A stretch of DNA of 64,000 nt from PALSA-612 sp963846915 (GCA_963846915.1 CAWJXV010000002.1:62001-126000), one strand, 5' to 3'. Shown: positions 48,728 to 58,627, counted from the stretch's first letter. Notes: generated by a model not told the origin, from the letters alone. Numbers and translations: made by a program.

Positions 48728-48752
48728 CCACTCGCGCGTCGAAGTCCGCGCC

Positions 48753-50988
48753 ATGGCGCGCAAGAAGCGGCCGACGAAGCTGCGCCCGCGGACGCCCGCA
48801 CGGATCCGCAAGAAGCGCGCGCCGGCCCGCAAGAGCCAGGTCGCGAGCCACCACCGGGCCGAGCTGTTCGCGCTCGCTCTCGTCGCGTTCGGCGTCTTCT
48901 TCGGCGCCGTCCTCTACGGCAGCTGGAACGGCGGCTCCGCCGGTGGGTGGCTCGCCCGCGGCATCCGAGACGTGCTCGGCGCCGCGGCCTACGTCGTGCC
49001 GGTCGCGCTCGTAGCCCTCGGGGCGCTCATGCTCGCGCGCAGCAAGCTCGTCGACTTCCGTCCCTTCCGCCTCGGCCTGATCGCGACCGCGCTCGGGCTC
49101 GGGCTCGTTCTCGGCCGGGCACACGGGGGCTACTTCGGGAAAGGACTCGACGCGTCGCTCGGTCACGCGATCGGCTCGACCGGCCTCGCCGTGCTCGGCA
49201 CGTTCACGCTCCTCGCCGGTGTCCTGCTCCTCACGGGCGCCTCCGTCGGCGCGATCCTGCGCCGCTCCCATCACGCGGCGCGCATCGTCGGCCGCTCCGC
49301 CCACCGGACGGCCCGCCGCCACCTCGAGCGCCCCGCACCCGAGCCAAGTAACAACTTGTTGCAAGGAAGCGAGGAGCCTGCTGCCGAGCTTGCCGGCGCC
49401 GCTCGTCGACGTCGTCGAGGACTACCCTGACCTCGTCTCGTCGGAGGAGAACGCCTACGAGCCCGTGCCGCTGCTCGTCGAAACGTCCGAGCCGGACCTG
49501 ATCGAGGACACGCAGCGATCGCTCTTCGACGTCGCGGAAGCGCCGCCGCCCGAGTACCGCCTCCCGGACCGCGCGATCCTGCGCCGGTCGAAGCCTGCGA
49601 ACGGCTCGTCGGCGGAGCAGAGTGCGCGCACGGCGGAGCTGCTCGTCCGCACGCTCTCGAACTTCGGTGTCGAGGCGACCGTCAGCGGCGAGATCTCGGG
49701 CCCGCGCGTGACGCGCTACGAGCTCCAGCTCGCCGCGGGCACGAAGGTCTCGAAGGTCGCCGGGCTCAAGGACGACCTTTCCTACGCGCTGGCTACGACC
49801 GAGATCCGCATCCTGGCGCCGATCCCCGGCAAGCAGGCGGTCGGCGTCGAGGTCCCGAACCTGTCCCCGAACCTGGTCACGCTCGGCGACGTCTTCGACG
49901 ACCTGCCGCAGGCGGCCAGCCCATTGAGCGTGTGGCTCGGCAAGGACATCTCCGGGAACGCGGTCTGGACCGACCTCGCCCGGATGCCGCACCTGCTGAT
50001 CGCCGGCACGACCGGCTCGGGCAAGTCGGGCTGCCTGAACACGATGCTGACCTCGATCCTGTTGCGCTCGACCCCCGACGAGGTGCGGATGATCATGATC
50101 GACCCGAAGCGCATCGAGCTCGGGTTCTACGAGTCGATCCCGCACCTGCTCACGTCGGTCGTCTCGAGCCCGAAGCAGGCCGCCGCTGCGCTGATCAACG
50201 TCGTGGGGGAGATGGAGCGCCGCTACGAGCGCATGAGCCTGATGCGGGCTCGCAGCCTCCCGGAGCTCAACCGCTCGCTGCGGGCGCGCGGCATCGAGAC
50301 GCTCCCCTACCTGCTCGTCGTCATCGACGAGCTCGCCGATCTGATGATGATCTCGCCGCAGGAGGTCGAGGACGCGGTGATCCGGCTCGCGCAGAAGTCG
50401 CGCGCCGTCGGTATCCACCTCGTGCTCGCGACGCAGCGGCCCTCCGTGGACGTGATCACCGGGATGATCAAGGCGAACGTGCCGAGCCGGATCGCCTTCG
50501 CGGTCTCGAGCCAGACCGACTCGCGGGTGATCCTCGACCAGTCGGGCGCCGAGGCCCTCCTCGGGCAGGGTGACATGCTGTTCAAGCCGCTCGGGACGTC
50601 GCGCCTGCAGCGCCTCCAGGGCGCGTACGTGAGCGAGGAGGAGATCGCGCTCGTCGTCGAGCAATGCCGCGCCCAGCGTCCACAGGAGCTCGACGAGTCG
50701 CTGCTCGTCCCGCCGGAGCCGGAGGACACGGAGTCGGCCGGCGAGGACGGCGAGTTCGACCCGGACGAGGACCCGCTGCTCGAGAAGGCGATCGAGATCG
50801 TCGTCCAGACCCAGACGGCCTCCGTCTCGCTGATCCAGCGGCGCCTGCGGGTCGGCTACACCCGGGCCGGACGGCTGATCGACATGCTCGAGCGGCGCGG
50901 CATCATCTCCGGGTACGAGGGCTCGAAGCCCAGGCGCGTGCTCGTGGGCGAGGGTGACCTCGACCGCGTGCCGGCCGCCGAGCGCTAG
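48753..50988 (+). CDS. ftsK: DNA translocase FtsK/SpoIIIE (frameshifted)
   Basis: This septal DNA pump has four N-terminal membrane helices (about residues 35-170), a linker, and the motor with Walker A IAGTTGSGKSGCLN, MIDPKRIELGFYESIPHLL, Walker B LLVVIDELADLMM, LATQRPSVDVITG and the winged-helix gamma domain (VSLIQRRLRVGYTRAGRLID). N- and C-terminal parts are in different frames; one extra base between about 49361 and 49415 (probably in GCTTGCC) breaks it. Restored length is 744 residues. The linker carries repeat copy 3 (residues reading PSNNLLQGS). Confidence 0.93.
49344..49366. repeat. Intragenic near-palindrome, copy 3 (in ftsK)
   Basis: The core GTAACAACTTGTTGC (49348-49362) has flanks CCAA and AAGG. 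It is the reverse-orientation copy of the pyrK element (21/23 identical). It encodes SNNLLQ in the FtsK linker and lies within a few dozen bases of the frameshift. Confidence 0.75.
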
Positions 50989-50998
50989 ACCGCTGCTG

Positions 50999-51017
50999 GC
51001 CCTGTAAATCAGGGCTT
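50999..51017 (+). terminator. Terminator after ftsK
   Basis: GCCCTG-TAAAT-CAGGGC followed by TTCTC. A 6-bp stem, 5-nt loop and short pyrimidine tail lie between ftsK and the importer operon. Confidence 0.5.
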
Positions 51018-51099
51018 CTCCGCTGGTAGCGGGCCTAACTTCTGAAGTAGGATCGACGTCAGATCTCATGGGTACGTTCCATCTTTCTAGGGAGGGCAC

Positions 51100-52176
51100 A
51101 TGCACGTAGGCAAAAAGCTGCTGTTCCTGCTGGCTGCCGTCATCGTCGCTGCGGCGGCGGTTGTCGGAAGCGTCTCCACGAGCGGCGGCAAGGCCGCCAC
51201 GAAGGCCACCAAGGCGGCTCTCGTCACCGACGTCGGCGGACTCAACGACAAGGGATTCAACGCGCTGTCCGCCGTCGGCCTGGCGCGGGCGGAGAAAAAG
51301 CTGGGCGTCACGGGCCGCATCTACATCACGCAGACCGCGGCCGACCGGCAGCCGAACCTCACGGCCGCGGCACAGTCGGGCTATCCGCTCGTGTTCGGCG
51401 TCGGCGTCCTGTTCGCCTTCGGCCCGCTGCCGGCCGTGGCGCAGGCGTTCCCGGGGACCATGTTCGCGGGGATCGACGTCTCACAGGGCGACATGTGCGG
51501 CGGGAAGCCCACGCCGCCCGCGTGCGTGAACGGCGTGGTCAAGAACGTCCGCGGCGTCCAGTTCGCCGAGCAGGAGGCGGGTTGCCTCGTCGGCAACGTG
51601 GCCGCGCTCGAGATGGTTCGCGAGCACCGCAACACGATCTCGGCCATCGGTGCCCTCAAGGGGATCCCGGCGATCGACCGCTACATCGCCGGGTACAAGT
51701 TCTGCGCCCAGCGCGTGAGCAAGAAGATCCGGGTGCTCGTCAACTCCGCGAACGACTCGACCTTCGCCGACCAGACGAAGTGCAAGGCGACGGCGCTCGC
51801 GCAGATCGCCCGCGGGTCGCGCGTGATCTTCGCGGTCGCCGGCCAGTGCGGCCTCGGTGCCCTCGACGCGGCGAAGACGAAGCACCTCTGGGGCATCGGC
51901 GTCGACGCCGACCAGTACTTCCTCGGGAAGTTCATGTTGACCAGCGCCCTGAAGAAGGTCAATGAGGGCGTCTACGACACGATCAGGGAGTACAACGCGA
52001 ACCCGTCCGCCTTCAAGGGTGGGATCGACAAGCTGTACAACCTCAAGAACAACGGGGTCGGGTACGGCCGGCTGAGCCCGCTCCTCCCGGCGAGCGCCCG
52101 TGCACTGATCACCAAGAGCACGAACAACCTCGCGAAGCAGATCATCAAGGGCACGATCACGCCTCCGAAGCAGTAG
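51100..52176 (+). CDS. BMP-family nucleoside-binding protein of an ABC importer
   Basis: This 358-residue protein has a Sec signal (LLFLLAAVIVAAAAVVG) and then ALVTDVGGLNDKGFNALSAVG, the hallmark of BmpA/PnrA nucleoside-binding proteins, plus EQEAGCLVGNVAAL. It delivers nucleosides to the ATPase and two permeases that follow. No lipobox cysteine is present, unusual for this family. The start follows AGGGAGGGC. It forms the first gene of a four-gene importer. Confidence 0.9.
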   Translation: MHVGKKLLFLLAAVIVAAAAVVGSVSTSGGKAATKATKAALVTDVGGLNDKGFNALSAVGLARAEKKLGVTGRIYITQTAADRQPNLTAAAQSGYPLVFGVGVLFAFGPLPAVAQAFPGTMFAGIDVSQGDMCGGKPTPPACVNGVVKNVRGVQFAEQEAGCLVGNVAALEMVREHRNTISAIGALKGIPAIDRYIAGYKFCAQRVSKKIRVLVNSANDSTFADQTKCKATALAQIARGSRVIFAVAGQCGLGALDAAKTKHLWGIGVDADQYFLGKFMLTSALKKVNEGVYDTIREYNANPSAFKGGIDKLYNLKNNGVGYGRLSPLLPASARALITKSTNNLAKQIIKGTITPPKQ

Positions 52177-52184
52177 GTCGCACG

Positions 52185-52216
52185 CTAGGGGGGCGGAGAT
52201 CGCTCCGCCCCCCTAG
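52185..52216 (+). terminator. Perfect 14-bp hairpin between the binding protein and its ATPase
   Basis: CTAGGGGGGCGGAG (52185-52198), loop ATCG, CTCCGCCCCCCTAG (52203-52216). There is no T run. Such stems between a binding-protein gene and the rest of an importer operon typically protect the upstream mRNA or cause partial termination, giving excess binding protein. Confidence 0.65.
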
Positions 52217-52225
52217 GATTCCCAC

Positions 52226-53764
52226 GTGGCTGACGACGTCACCGTCCTCGAGCTCAGGGCGATCACGAAACGCTTCCCCGGCGTCGTCGCCAACGACCGA
52301 GTCGATCTCGACCTGAAACGCGGCGAGGTGCACGCCCTCCTGGGCGAGAACGGAGCGGGCAAGTCCACGCTCATGAACGTCCTCTACGGGCTGTACAGGC
52401 ACGACGAGGGCGAGATCCTCCTGAACGGAAAGCCGGTCGAGTTCGCCTCGGCCAAGGACGCCATCCGGGCCGGCATCGGCATGGTGCACCAGCACTTCAT
52501 GCTCATCCCGGTGATGACGGCGGCGGAGAATATCGTCCTCGGCGCCGAGCCGACGGAAGGCCGCGTCCTGCTCGACTACCGCGAGGCGCGCAAGCGGGTC
52601 GACGAGATCGCGGCCACGTTCGGGTTCCAGATCGAGCCGGACGTGCTGATCGAGGACATGAGCGTGGGGCAGCAGCAGCGGGTGGAGATCCTGAAGGCGC
52701 TCTACCGGCACGCGGACATCCTCATCCTCGACGAGCCGACCGCCGTGCTGACGCCGCAGGAGGCGAAGGATCTGTTCGCCATCCTCCGCTCGCTGACGTC
52801 GGAGGGCATGTCCATCATCTTCATCAGCCACAAGCTGAACGAGGTGCTCGAGATCGCCGACCGCATCACCGTGCTCCGGCGCGGCCGGAAGATCGGCACC
52901 GTCGCACGCGAGGGCGCCACCGAGCCGGAGCTCGCCAGGATGATGGTCGGGCGCGACGTCGTCCTGCGGGTCGAGAAGCGACCGGGGAAGCCGACCGAGC
53001 CGCTGCTCGTCGTGTCCGATCTGCACGCCTCGGACGACCGCGGCATCGCGAAGGTGCGCGGCGTGTCGTTCGACGTCCGGGCCGGCGAGATCGTCGGCAT
53101 CGCCGGCGTCGACGGCAACGGCCAGACCGAGTTGATCGAGTCCCTCACCGGCCTTCGACATCCCTCCGGCGGCACGGTCACGCTCGCAGGGGCCACGCTG
53201 TCGACCCACGCGTCACCCCGCGACGCCCTCGATGCCGGGCTCGGCCACATCCCCGAGGACCGTCACCTGCGTGGTCTCGTCCTCGACTTCACGCTGGCCG
53301 AGAACCTCGTACTCCACGACTACGAGAAGATGCCGAACGCGCACTACGGTTGGCTGTTCCCGAACCGGATCGTCCGGCGTGCCCGGGAGCTGCTCCGGCA
53401 GTTCGACGTTCGCGGCGGCGGCCCCTCGACCCGCGCCGAAGCGCTCTCGGGAGGGAACCAGCAGAAGGTCGTCCTCGCGCGAGAGATCGGACGCGACCCA
53501 CGGGCCCTGATCGCGGCTCAGCCGACGCGCGGGCTGGACGTCGGCGCGATCGAGTTCGTCCACAAGCGGCTGATCGAGGAGCGCGATGAAGGGCGCGCGA
53601 TCCTCCTCGTCTCCCTCGAGCTGGAAGAGATCCTCTCGCTGTCGGACCGGATCCTCGTCATGTACGAGGGCGAGATCGTCGGCGAGTACCCCCCGACGGT
53701 CAGTGAGGAAACGCTGGGTGTGGCGATGACAGGCGGCAAGGTGGCCGGGGAGGCAGCCGCATGA
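52226..53764 (+). CDS. Nucleoside ABC importer ATPase (two ABC domains)
   Basis: This 512-residue protein has two tandem ABC domains. The first has GENGAGKSTLMN, MVHQHFMLIPVMTAAENIVLG, MSVGQQQRVEILKALY and LILDEPTAVLTP. The second has a degenerate A loop (GVDGNGQTELIE), SGGNQQKVVLAREI and a Walker B lacking the catalytic Glu (ALIAAQPTRGLD), the usual state in the YufO/NupA family. GTG start 9 bp after the hairpin. Confidence 0.92.
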   Translation: MADDVTVLELRAITKRFPGVVANDRVDLDLKRGEVHALLGENGAGKSTLMNVLYGLYRHDEGEILLNGKPVEFASAKDAIRAGIGMVHQHFMLIPVMTAAENIVLGAEPTEGRVLLDYREARKRVDEIAATFGFQIEPDVLIEDMSVGQQQRVEILKALYRHADILILDEPTAVLTPQEAKDLFAILRSLTSEGMSIIFISHKLNEVLEIADRITVLRRGRKIGTVAREGATEPELARMMVGRDVVLRVEKRPGKPTEPLLVVSDLHASDDRGIAKVRGVSFDVRAGEIVGIAGVDGNGQTELIESLTGLRHPSGGTVTLAGATLSTHASPRDALDAGLGHIPEDRHLRGLVLDFTLAENLVLHDYEKMPNAHYGWLFPNRIVRRARELLRQFDVRGGGPSTRAEALSGGNQQKVVLAREIGRDPRALIAAQPTRGLDVGAIEFVHKRLIEERDEGRAILLVSLELEEILSLSDRILVMYEGEIVGEYPPTVSEETLGVAMTGGKVAGEAAA

Positions 53765-55029
53765 CCGAGTCGCCGACGCCCCCGCCGCCCGCGGAGCCGG
53801 GGCAGAGCCCGGACGACGCGCCGCTCGGCCTGGCGGCCAGGCTCGACGTCTGGCACCGCGCAGGGGGCATCGCGGTGCCGCTCCTGACGACGCTCGTCGC
53901 GTTCTTCATGGGCGGACTCGTGGTGCTCGCGATCAGCCACAAGGACCCGCTCAACACGTACCGGGAGATCTTCAACGGCGCAGGCCTGAACTGGCTCGTG
54001 TCGTTCTGCTCCTCGAGCGGCACCGCAACCGCGACTGCGTGCACCGCCAGCGGAAACCTCCAGCAGACGCTGATCCAGTTCACGGTGCTCGTGCTCACCG
54101 GCCTCGCAGTCGCCTTCGCGTTCCGCTGCGGCATGTTCAACATCGGCGGCCAGGGCCAGTACATCGTGGGCACGGTCGCCGCGGTCTGGGTCGGCACGTC
54201 GCTCTCCGGGCTCCCGGCGCCGGTTCACGTGTTCCTCTGCATCGTCGCGGCGACGGCGGCCGGCGCGATCTGGGGCGGCATCGCAGGCATCCTCAAGGCC
54301 ACCGTAGGCGCCCACGAGGTGATCACGACGATCATGCTGAACTGGATCGCGCTCTGGGTAGCGACCTATCTGATCGGCTTCGGCGGGCCGCTGCAGGACC
54401 CGGCCGGAGGAGCGGCTCCGGTGACGAGACCGATCGACGCGAGCGCCCAGCTGCCCATCATCTGGGACGTGGACCTGAACGGCGGGATCCACCTGCCCCA
54501 GGGACTCCACATGGGACTGCTCATCGCGCTCGGCGCCCTCGTCGTCTACTGGCTCGTGCTCGGTCGGACCACGCTCGGCTACGAGGTGCGTGCGGTGGGC
54601 TTCAACTCCGAGGCGGCGCGCTACGGCGGCATCAACGTCTCGAAGAGCTTCTTCCTCGCCATGGCCATCTCGGGCGCGTTCGCAGGCCTCGCCGGCTCGA
54701 TGGACATCCTCGGCTGGCAGTACCGGCTCGACATCACGTCGGTGCAGACGTACTCCCAGATCGCGTTCATCGGCATCGCCGTCGCGCTGCTCGGGCGGAA
54801 CACCGCCGTCGGGATCTTCCTCGCGGCAATGCTGTTCGCGGCGCTGAAGACCGGGACCTCGACGCGGAACCTCGACCCGAGCGTCTTCAAGCCGGAGCTG
54901 GCCAACAACCTGACGCAGCTGATCCAGGGGCTCGTCGTGCTGTTCGTCGGCGCCGACGTCCTCATCCTCTACCTGTGGACGAAGGGCAAGAAGCTGCGAC
55001 TGCAACCACGACGGGAGAGCCCACTGTGA
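53761..55029 (+). CDS. Nucleoside ABC importer permease 1
   Basis: This 422-residue BPD_transp_2 permease (YufP/NupB-like) has FRCGMFNIGGQGQYIVG, GIAGILKATVGAHEVITTIMLNWIA and GFNSEAARYGGINV. It has a long proline-rich cytoplasmic N-terminus (SPTPPPPAEPGQSPDDAP), two cysteines in the first extracellular loop (CSSSGTATATAC), and about ten helices. ATG overlaps the ATPase stop. Confidence 0.92.
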   Translation: MTESPTPPPPAEPGQSPDDAPLGLAARLDVWHRAGGIAVPLLTTLVAFFMGGLVVLAISHKDPLNTYREIFNGAGLNWLVSFCSSSGTATATACTASGNLQQTLIQFTVLVLTGLAVAFAFRCGMFNIGGQGQYIVGTVAAVWVGTSLSGLPAPVHVFLCIVAATAAGAIWGGIAGILKATVGAHEVITTIMLNWIALWVATYLIGFGGPLQDPAGGAAPVTRPIDASAQLPIIWDVDLNGGIHLPQGLHMGLLIALGALVVYWLVLGRTTLGYEVRAVGFNSEAARYGGINVSKSFFLAMAISGAFAGLAGSMDILGWQYRLDITSVQTYSQIAFIGIAVALLGRNTAVGIFLAAMLFAALKTGTSTRNLDPSVFKPELANNLTQLIQGLVVLFVGADVLILYLWTKGKKLRLQPRRESPL

Positions 55030-56246
55030 GCTCGTACGCCGAGATCCTCCCGAAGCGGCTGGTGACCGCGGGGCACGTCGCGAGAGCGGGAATCGGACTG
55101 GGCATCGTCGCGCTGTGGGTCACGCTGCCGCCGGTCACGTCCCGTTCGATCGCCGTGCCGCTCGTCGTCGGAGGCCTCGGGGTCGCGGCCGGCGCCTGGG
55201 CGGTGCACGAGGGGGCGCGCCGGCCCGGCTGGCTCGCGATCACGAGCGGCCTGATCGGGATGCTCGGCGGCGTCTCCGTCACCCGCGCGAGTGCTGGGCA
55301 CCTCTCGGACGTCATCACGTGGTCGACCCTCATCTCGCTGACGCTGGTCTTGACGACGCCGCTTCTCTTCGCCGCGCTCGGCGGGATGTTCTCCGAGCGG
55401 AGCGGTGTCGTGAACATCGGGCTCGAGGGCATGATGCTCATGGGCGCGTTCTTCGGCGCCTGGGGCGCGGACAAGACCGACAGCTGGATCGGCGGCCTCT
55501 TCATCGGGATCGTCGCCGGCGCCGCGCTCGCACTGGTCCACGCGTATTTCTCCATCCACCTGCGCACCGACCAGATCGTCAGCGGCACGGCCATCAACTT
55601 CCTCGCACTCGGCATCACGGGTTACCTCTACAACGACATCTACGGGGGGAGAGGCACCGGCAACCTGCCCTCCATCCCGAATGTCAACCTCGGCTTTCTC
55701 GGCGGCATCCCGCCGCACGACCTCGGGAAATTCCTCAACGACTCGTTCAGCGGCATCAACGTCATGACTCTGGCCGCCTTCGCCCTCGTGCCGATCTGCT
55801 ACGTCTTCATGTTCAGGACGGCGATCGGGCTGCGGATCCGCTCGTGCGGCGAGCATCCTCGCGCCGCGGACACGGTCGGCATCAACGTGTACGCCGTTCG
55901 CTACGCGTCCGTCGTCACCTCCGGGGCGCTCGCGGCCTGCGGCGGCGCCTTCCTGTCGATCGGGTATGTCAGCTCGTTCACCGAGAACATGACCGCGGGC
56001 CGCGGGTTCATCGCCCTCGCGGCACTCATTTTCGGCAACTGGCGGCCGTTCGGCATTCTCGGCGCCACGCTGCTGTTCGGCTTCTCGAGCGCGCTGGCAC
56101 CGCAGCTCGAGAACGTGGACGCCTGGGCCAACTACAGCACGCTCTTCGCTTCGCTCCCGTACCTCCTGACGCTGATCGCCGTCGCCGGAGTGATCGGCAC
56201 ATCGACGCCACCTGCAGCCGTTGGCCGCCCATACAAGAAGCAGTAG
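55026..56246 (+). CDS. Nucleoside ABC importer permease 2
   Basis: This 406-residue BPD_transp_2 permease (YufQ/NupC-like) has MFSERSGVVNIGLEGMMLMGAFFG, TDQIVSGTAINFLALGITGYL, RSCGEHPRAADTVGINV and FTENMTAGRGFIALAALIFGNW. The chosen start is GTG 55026, overlapping the previous TGA. About eleven predicted helices. Together with permease 1 it forms the transmembrane pore. Confidence 0.92.
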   Translation: MSSYAEILPKRLVTAGHVARAGIGLGIVALWVTLPPVTSRSIAVPLVVGGLGVAAGAWAVHEGARRPGWLAITSGLIGMLGGVSVTRASAGHLSDVITWSTLISLTLVLTTPLLFAALGGMFSERSGVVNIGLEGMMLMGAFFGAWGADKTDSWIGGLFIGIVAGAALALVHAYFSIHLRTDQIVSGTAINFLALGITGYLYNDIYGGRGTGNLPSIPNVNLGFLGGIPPHDLGKFLNDSFSGINVMTLAAFALVPICYVFMFRTAIGLRIRSCGEHPRAADTVGINVYAVRYASVVTSGALAACGGAFLSIGYVSSFTENMTAGRGFIALAALIFGNWRPFGILGATLLFGFSSALAPQLENVDAWANYSTLFASLPYLLTLIAVAGVIGTSTPPAAVGRPYKKQ

Positions 56247-56586
56247 CCTCCCGCGCACCGGCAACGCGCGGGCAGTCGCGTCGGTCTTCGTCGGGCTCGC
56301 GGCGGTGCTCGCGATCCCGGCCGGCGTCGTCGTCTCCTACTACTCGCAGACGGTGACGCTCGTCGAGTCGTCGAGCTCGGCCGGGCTCGCGATCGCGTTT
56401 GGGATCTACGCGATCCTGCTCGCCCGGCGCGGCCGCGAGACGTATGCCCGCACGATCGGACGGTCCGGCGGCCTCGGCCTGGCGCGCGCGGGCCGCCTCC
56501 TCGGCGCGCTCGGCCTCTGCATGGGCATCAGCGCCGGCCTCGCGGTCGGCTTCTACGGCCTCCTGACGGTGTTCGCCAAGTCGTAA
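56221..56586 (+). CDS. Small membrane protein of unknown function
   Basis: This 121-residue protein has three predicted membrane helices (VFVGLAAVLAIPAGVVVSYY, AGLAIAFGIYAILLA, LLGALGLCMGISAGLAVGFYGLL), resembling DUF4190-like proteins. The only early start is TTG 56221, inside the permease gene, or a shorter form from an unidentified codon. Likely co-transcribed with the importer. Confidence 0.6.
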   Translation: MAAHTRSSSLPRTGNARAVASVFVGLAAVLAIPAGVVVSYYSQTVTLVESSSSAGLAIAFGIYAILLARRGRETYARTIGRSGGLGLARAGRLLGALGLCMGISAGLAVGFYGLLTVFAKS

Positions 56587-56621
56587 CGCTGTCGACTGGC
56601 GACTGTCATAGAATCGCCGCG

Positions 56622-57347
56622 ATGTTCGCGATCGGGAGCAGCCTCAAGGACGCACGCCTCCGAAAGGGCCTGGATCTGCCCACCGCGGCCGAGGCGACGA
56701 AGATTCGCTCCCGTCACCTGCAGGCACTCGAAGACGAGCAGTTCGACGTCCTGCCGGGGCAGACCTACGTCCGTGGGTTCCTCAAGACCTACGCGGACTT
56801 CCTCGGACTCGACGGACAGCTCTACGTCGACGAGTACAGCTCCCGCTTCTGGGTCAACGAGGACGGCACGCCCGCGACGCGGCGCAAGGTGCGCTACCGC
56901 CGAAAGCACCACGGGCGGATCGAGATGAACATGATCGTCCTCACGCTCGTCGTGATCAGCGGCGTCACCGCGCTCGTGATCGCAGCGTGGAAGTTCGGCG
57001 GCGCCAGCTCGACGGCGAAGACACACGGTCCCACGGCACCGCTCGTCACGCGTCGCGCGACCCCCGACCTCGCCCGCCTCCGGGTCAAGGCGATCAAGGG
57101 AAGCTCCGTGATCGACGTCCGCGTCCTCACGAAGAAGGGCAGGCTCGGACGGCTGCTCTACCACGGAACGCTCGAGCGGGGCGAGTCACAGAGCTTCGCC
57201 GAGCGCAGCATCTGGCTCAGCATCTCGACGCCGCGCCATATCATGCTGGCGCTGAACGGGGGAACGCCGCTCGCGCTCTCGGGCCTGTGCCCGCGCACGA
57301 TCGCCGTCACGCCGCAACAGATCACCCAGACGGTCACCTGTCACTAG
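56622..57347 (+). CDS. RodZ-like HTH membrane protein
   Basis: This 241-residue protein has an N-terminal Cro/C1-type HTH_25 (GSSLKDARLRKGLDLPTAAEATKI and LEDEQFDVLPGQTYVRGFLKTYADFLG), a basic linker, one membrane helix (IVLTLVVISGVTALVIAAW) and an extracellular beta domain like DUF4115 (VKAIKGSSVIDVRVLTKKG). RodZ proteins link MreB to cell-wall growth; in actinobacteria this gene usually precedes cinA, as here. TAGAAT (56609-56614) lies 7 nt before ATG. Confidence 0.85.
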   Translation: MFAIGSSLKDARLRKGLDLPTAAEATKIRSRHLQALEDEQFDVLPGQTYVRGFLKTYADFLGLDGQLYVDEYSSRFWVNEDGTPATRRKVRYRRKHHGRIEMNMIVLTLVVISGVTALVIAAWKFGGASSTAKTHGPTAPLVTRRATPDLARLRVKAIKGSSVIDVRVLTKKGRLGRLLYHGTLERGESQSFAERSIWLSISTPRHIMLALNGGTPLALSGLCPRTIAVTPQQITQTVTCH

Positions 57348-58627
57348 GGTCTTCCGCCGGGCGGCCCCGCGCCGCGATCGTCGTCACCGGTAGCGAGCTC
57401 GTCCGCGGCGAGCGCACCGACCTGAACGGGCCGTTCCTCGCGCGCGAGCTCCTTTCGCTCGGCCTCGAACCGGCGCGGATCTCGATCGTCGGTGACACGC
57501 CCGGCGAGCTCGCGGCCGCGCTCGGCGAGGGTCTGCAAGCCGATCTCTGCATCGTTTCGGGAGGCCTCGGGCCCACGCACGACGACAGGACCGTCGAACT
57601 CCTCGCGGCCGCGGCCGGGCTCGACCTCGTCGTGGACGCGGAACTCGAGCGGGAGATCGAGGGCCGATCGCGCGCCGTCGCCGAGCGTCTCGGACGCCCG
57701 TACGCCGACTTCGCCGACGGCGTGCGCAAGCAGGCCACCCGGCCCGAGCCGGCGCTCCCGATCGGCCTCGTCGGCACGGCTCCCGGCCTCGTCGTCCCGG
57801 TCGAGGGCCGCGTCGCCATCGTGCTTCCCGGCCCGCCGTGGGAGCTCCAGGAGCTGTGGCCCCGCGCGCTCGACACGGAGCCCGTGCAGGCCTTGCTCGC
57901 CCGCGCACGACGCCCTTCGCGCCGCGTGCTGCGCTTTTACGGCGCGAGCGAGTCGGCCGTCGCGAAGGCGCTCGCGGACGCGGGCGGAGACGGGGACGGC
58001 GTCGAGGCGACCATCTGCGCGCGCGACTTCGAGATCCACGTCGACCTCGTCGTCGAGCCGGGTGCGGAGACCCGTGCCGAGACCCTCGCTGCGGCGCTCC
58101 GGGAGCCGCTCGACCCGTACCTGTTCTCGGAGGACGAGCGCTCCGTGGAGGAGGTCGTGCTCGACCTGTGCCGGGAGCAGGGACTCACGCTCGCGACCGC
58201 TGAATCGTGCACCGGCGGCCTCGTGGCGGCCCGACTGACCTCGATCCCGGGGTCGAGCGACGCCTTCCTCGGAGCGATCGTGGCGTACGCGAACGACGTG
58301 AAGGAGGCCGAGCTGGGCGTACCGGCGGACGTACTGCGAGAGCACGGCGCGGTCTCGGCCGAGGCCGCCGCGGCGATGGCCGGCGGAGTGCGGGCGCGCC
58401 TCGGCGCGGACGTGGGCATCGGTGTCACCGGCATCGCGGGACCGGGAGGAGGGACCGAGGAGAAGCCGGTCGGACTCGTCTACGTCCACACGCAAACGCC
58501 GACCGCGAGCCGCGGTGTCGAGTTCAGCTACGGCGCCGACCGCGACGGCATTCGCCGGCGAGCGACGGTCGCCGCGCTCCATCTCACGCGGCGCCTTTTG
58601 TCACAGTCTCGCAACAGCTCTGCGTGA
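57338..58627 (+). CDS. cinA: CinA family protein (start unclear)
   Basis: This nicotinamide-nucleotide-amidase/competence-damage protein has about 425 residues. The N-terminal MoCF-like domain reads VVTGSELVRGERTDLNG, VSGGLGPTHDDRTVE and LPGPPWELQELW; the C-terminal amidase domain reads ATAESCTGGLVAARLTSIPGSS and GVTGIAGPGGGTEEKPVG. No ATG, GTG or TTG exists in frame near the conserved start; CTG 57338 is the nearest candidate, otherwise a base is missing. It follows rodZ with overlap and couples to thpR (GTGA). Confidence 0.9.
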   Translation: MSLGSSAGRPRAAIVVTGSELVRGERTDLNGPFLARELLSLGLEPARISIVGDTPGELAAALGEGLQADLCIVSGGLGPTHDDRTVELLAAAAGLDLVVDAELEREIEGRSRAVAERLGRPYADFADGVRKQATRPEPALPIGLVGTAPGLVVPVEGRVAIVLPGPPWELQELWPRALDTEPVQALLARARRPSRRVLRFYGASESAVAKALADAGGDGDGVEATICARDFEIHVDLVVEPGAETRAETLAAALREPLDPYLFSEDERSVEEVVLDLCREQGLTLATAESCTGGLVAARLTSIPGSSDAFLGAIVAYANDVKEAELGVPADVLREHGAVSAEAAAAMAGGVRARLGADVGIGVTGIAGPGGGTEEKPVGLVYVHTQTPTASRGVEFSYGADRDGIRRRATVAALHLTRRLLSQSRNSSA

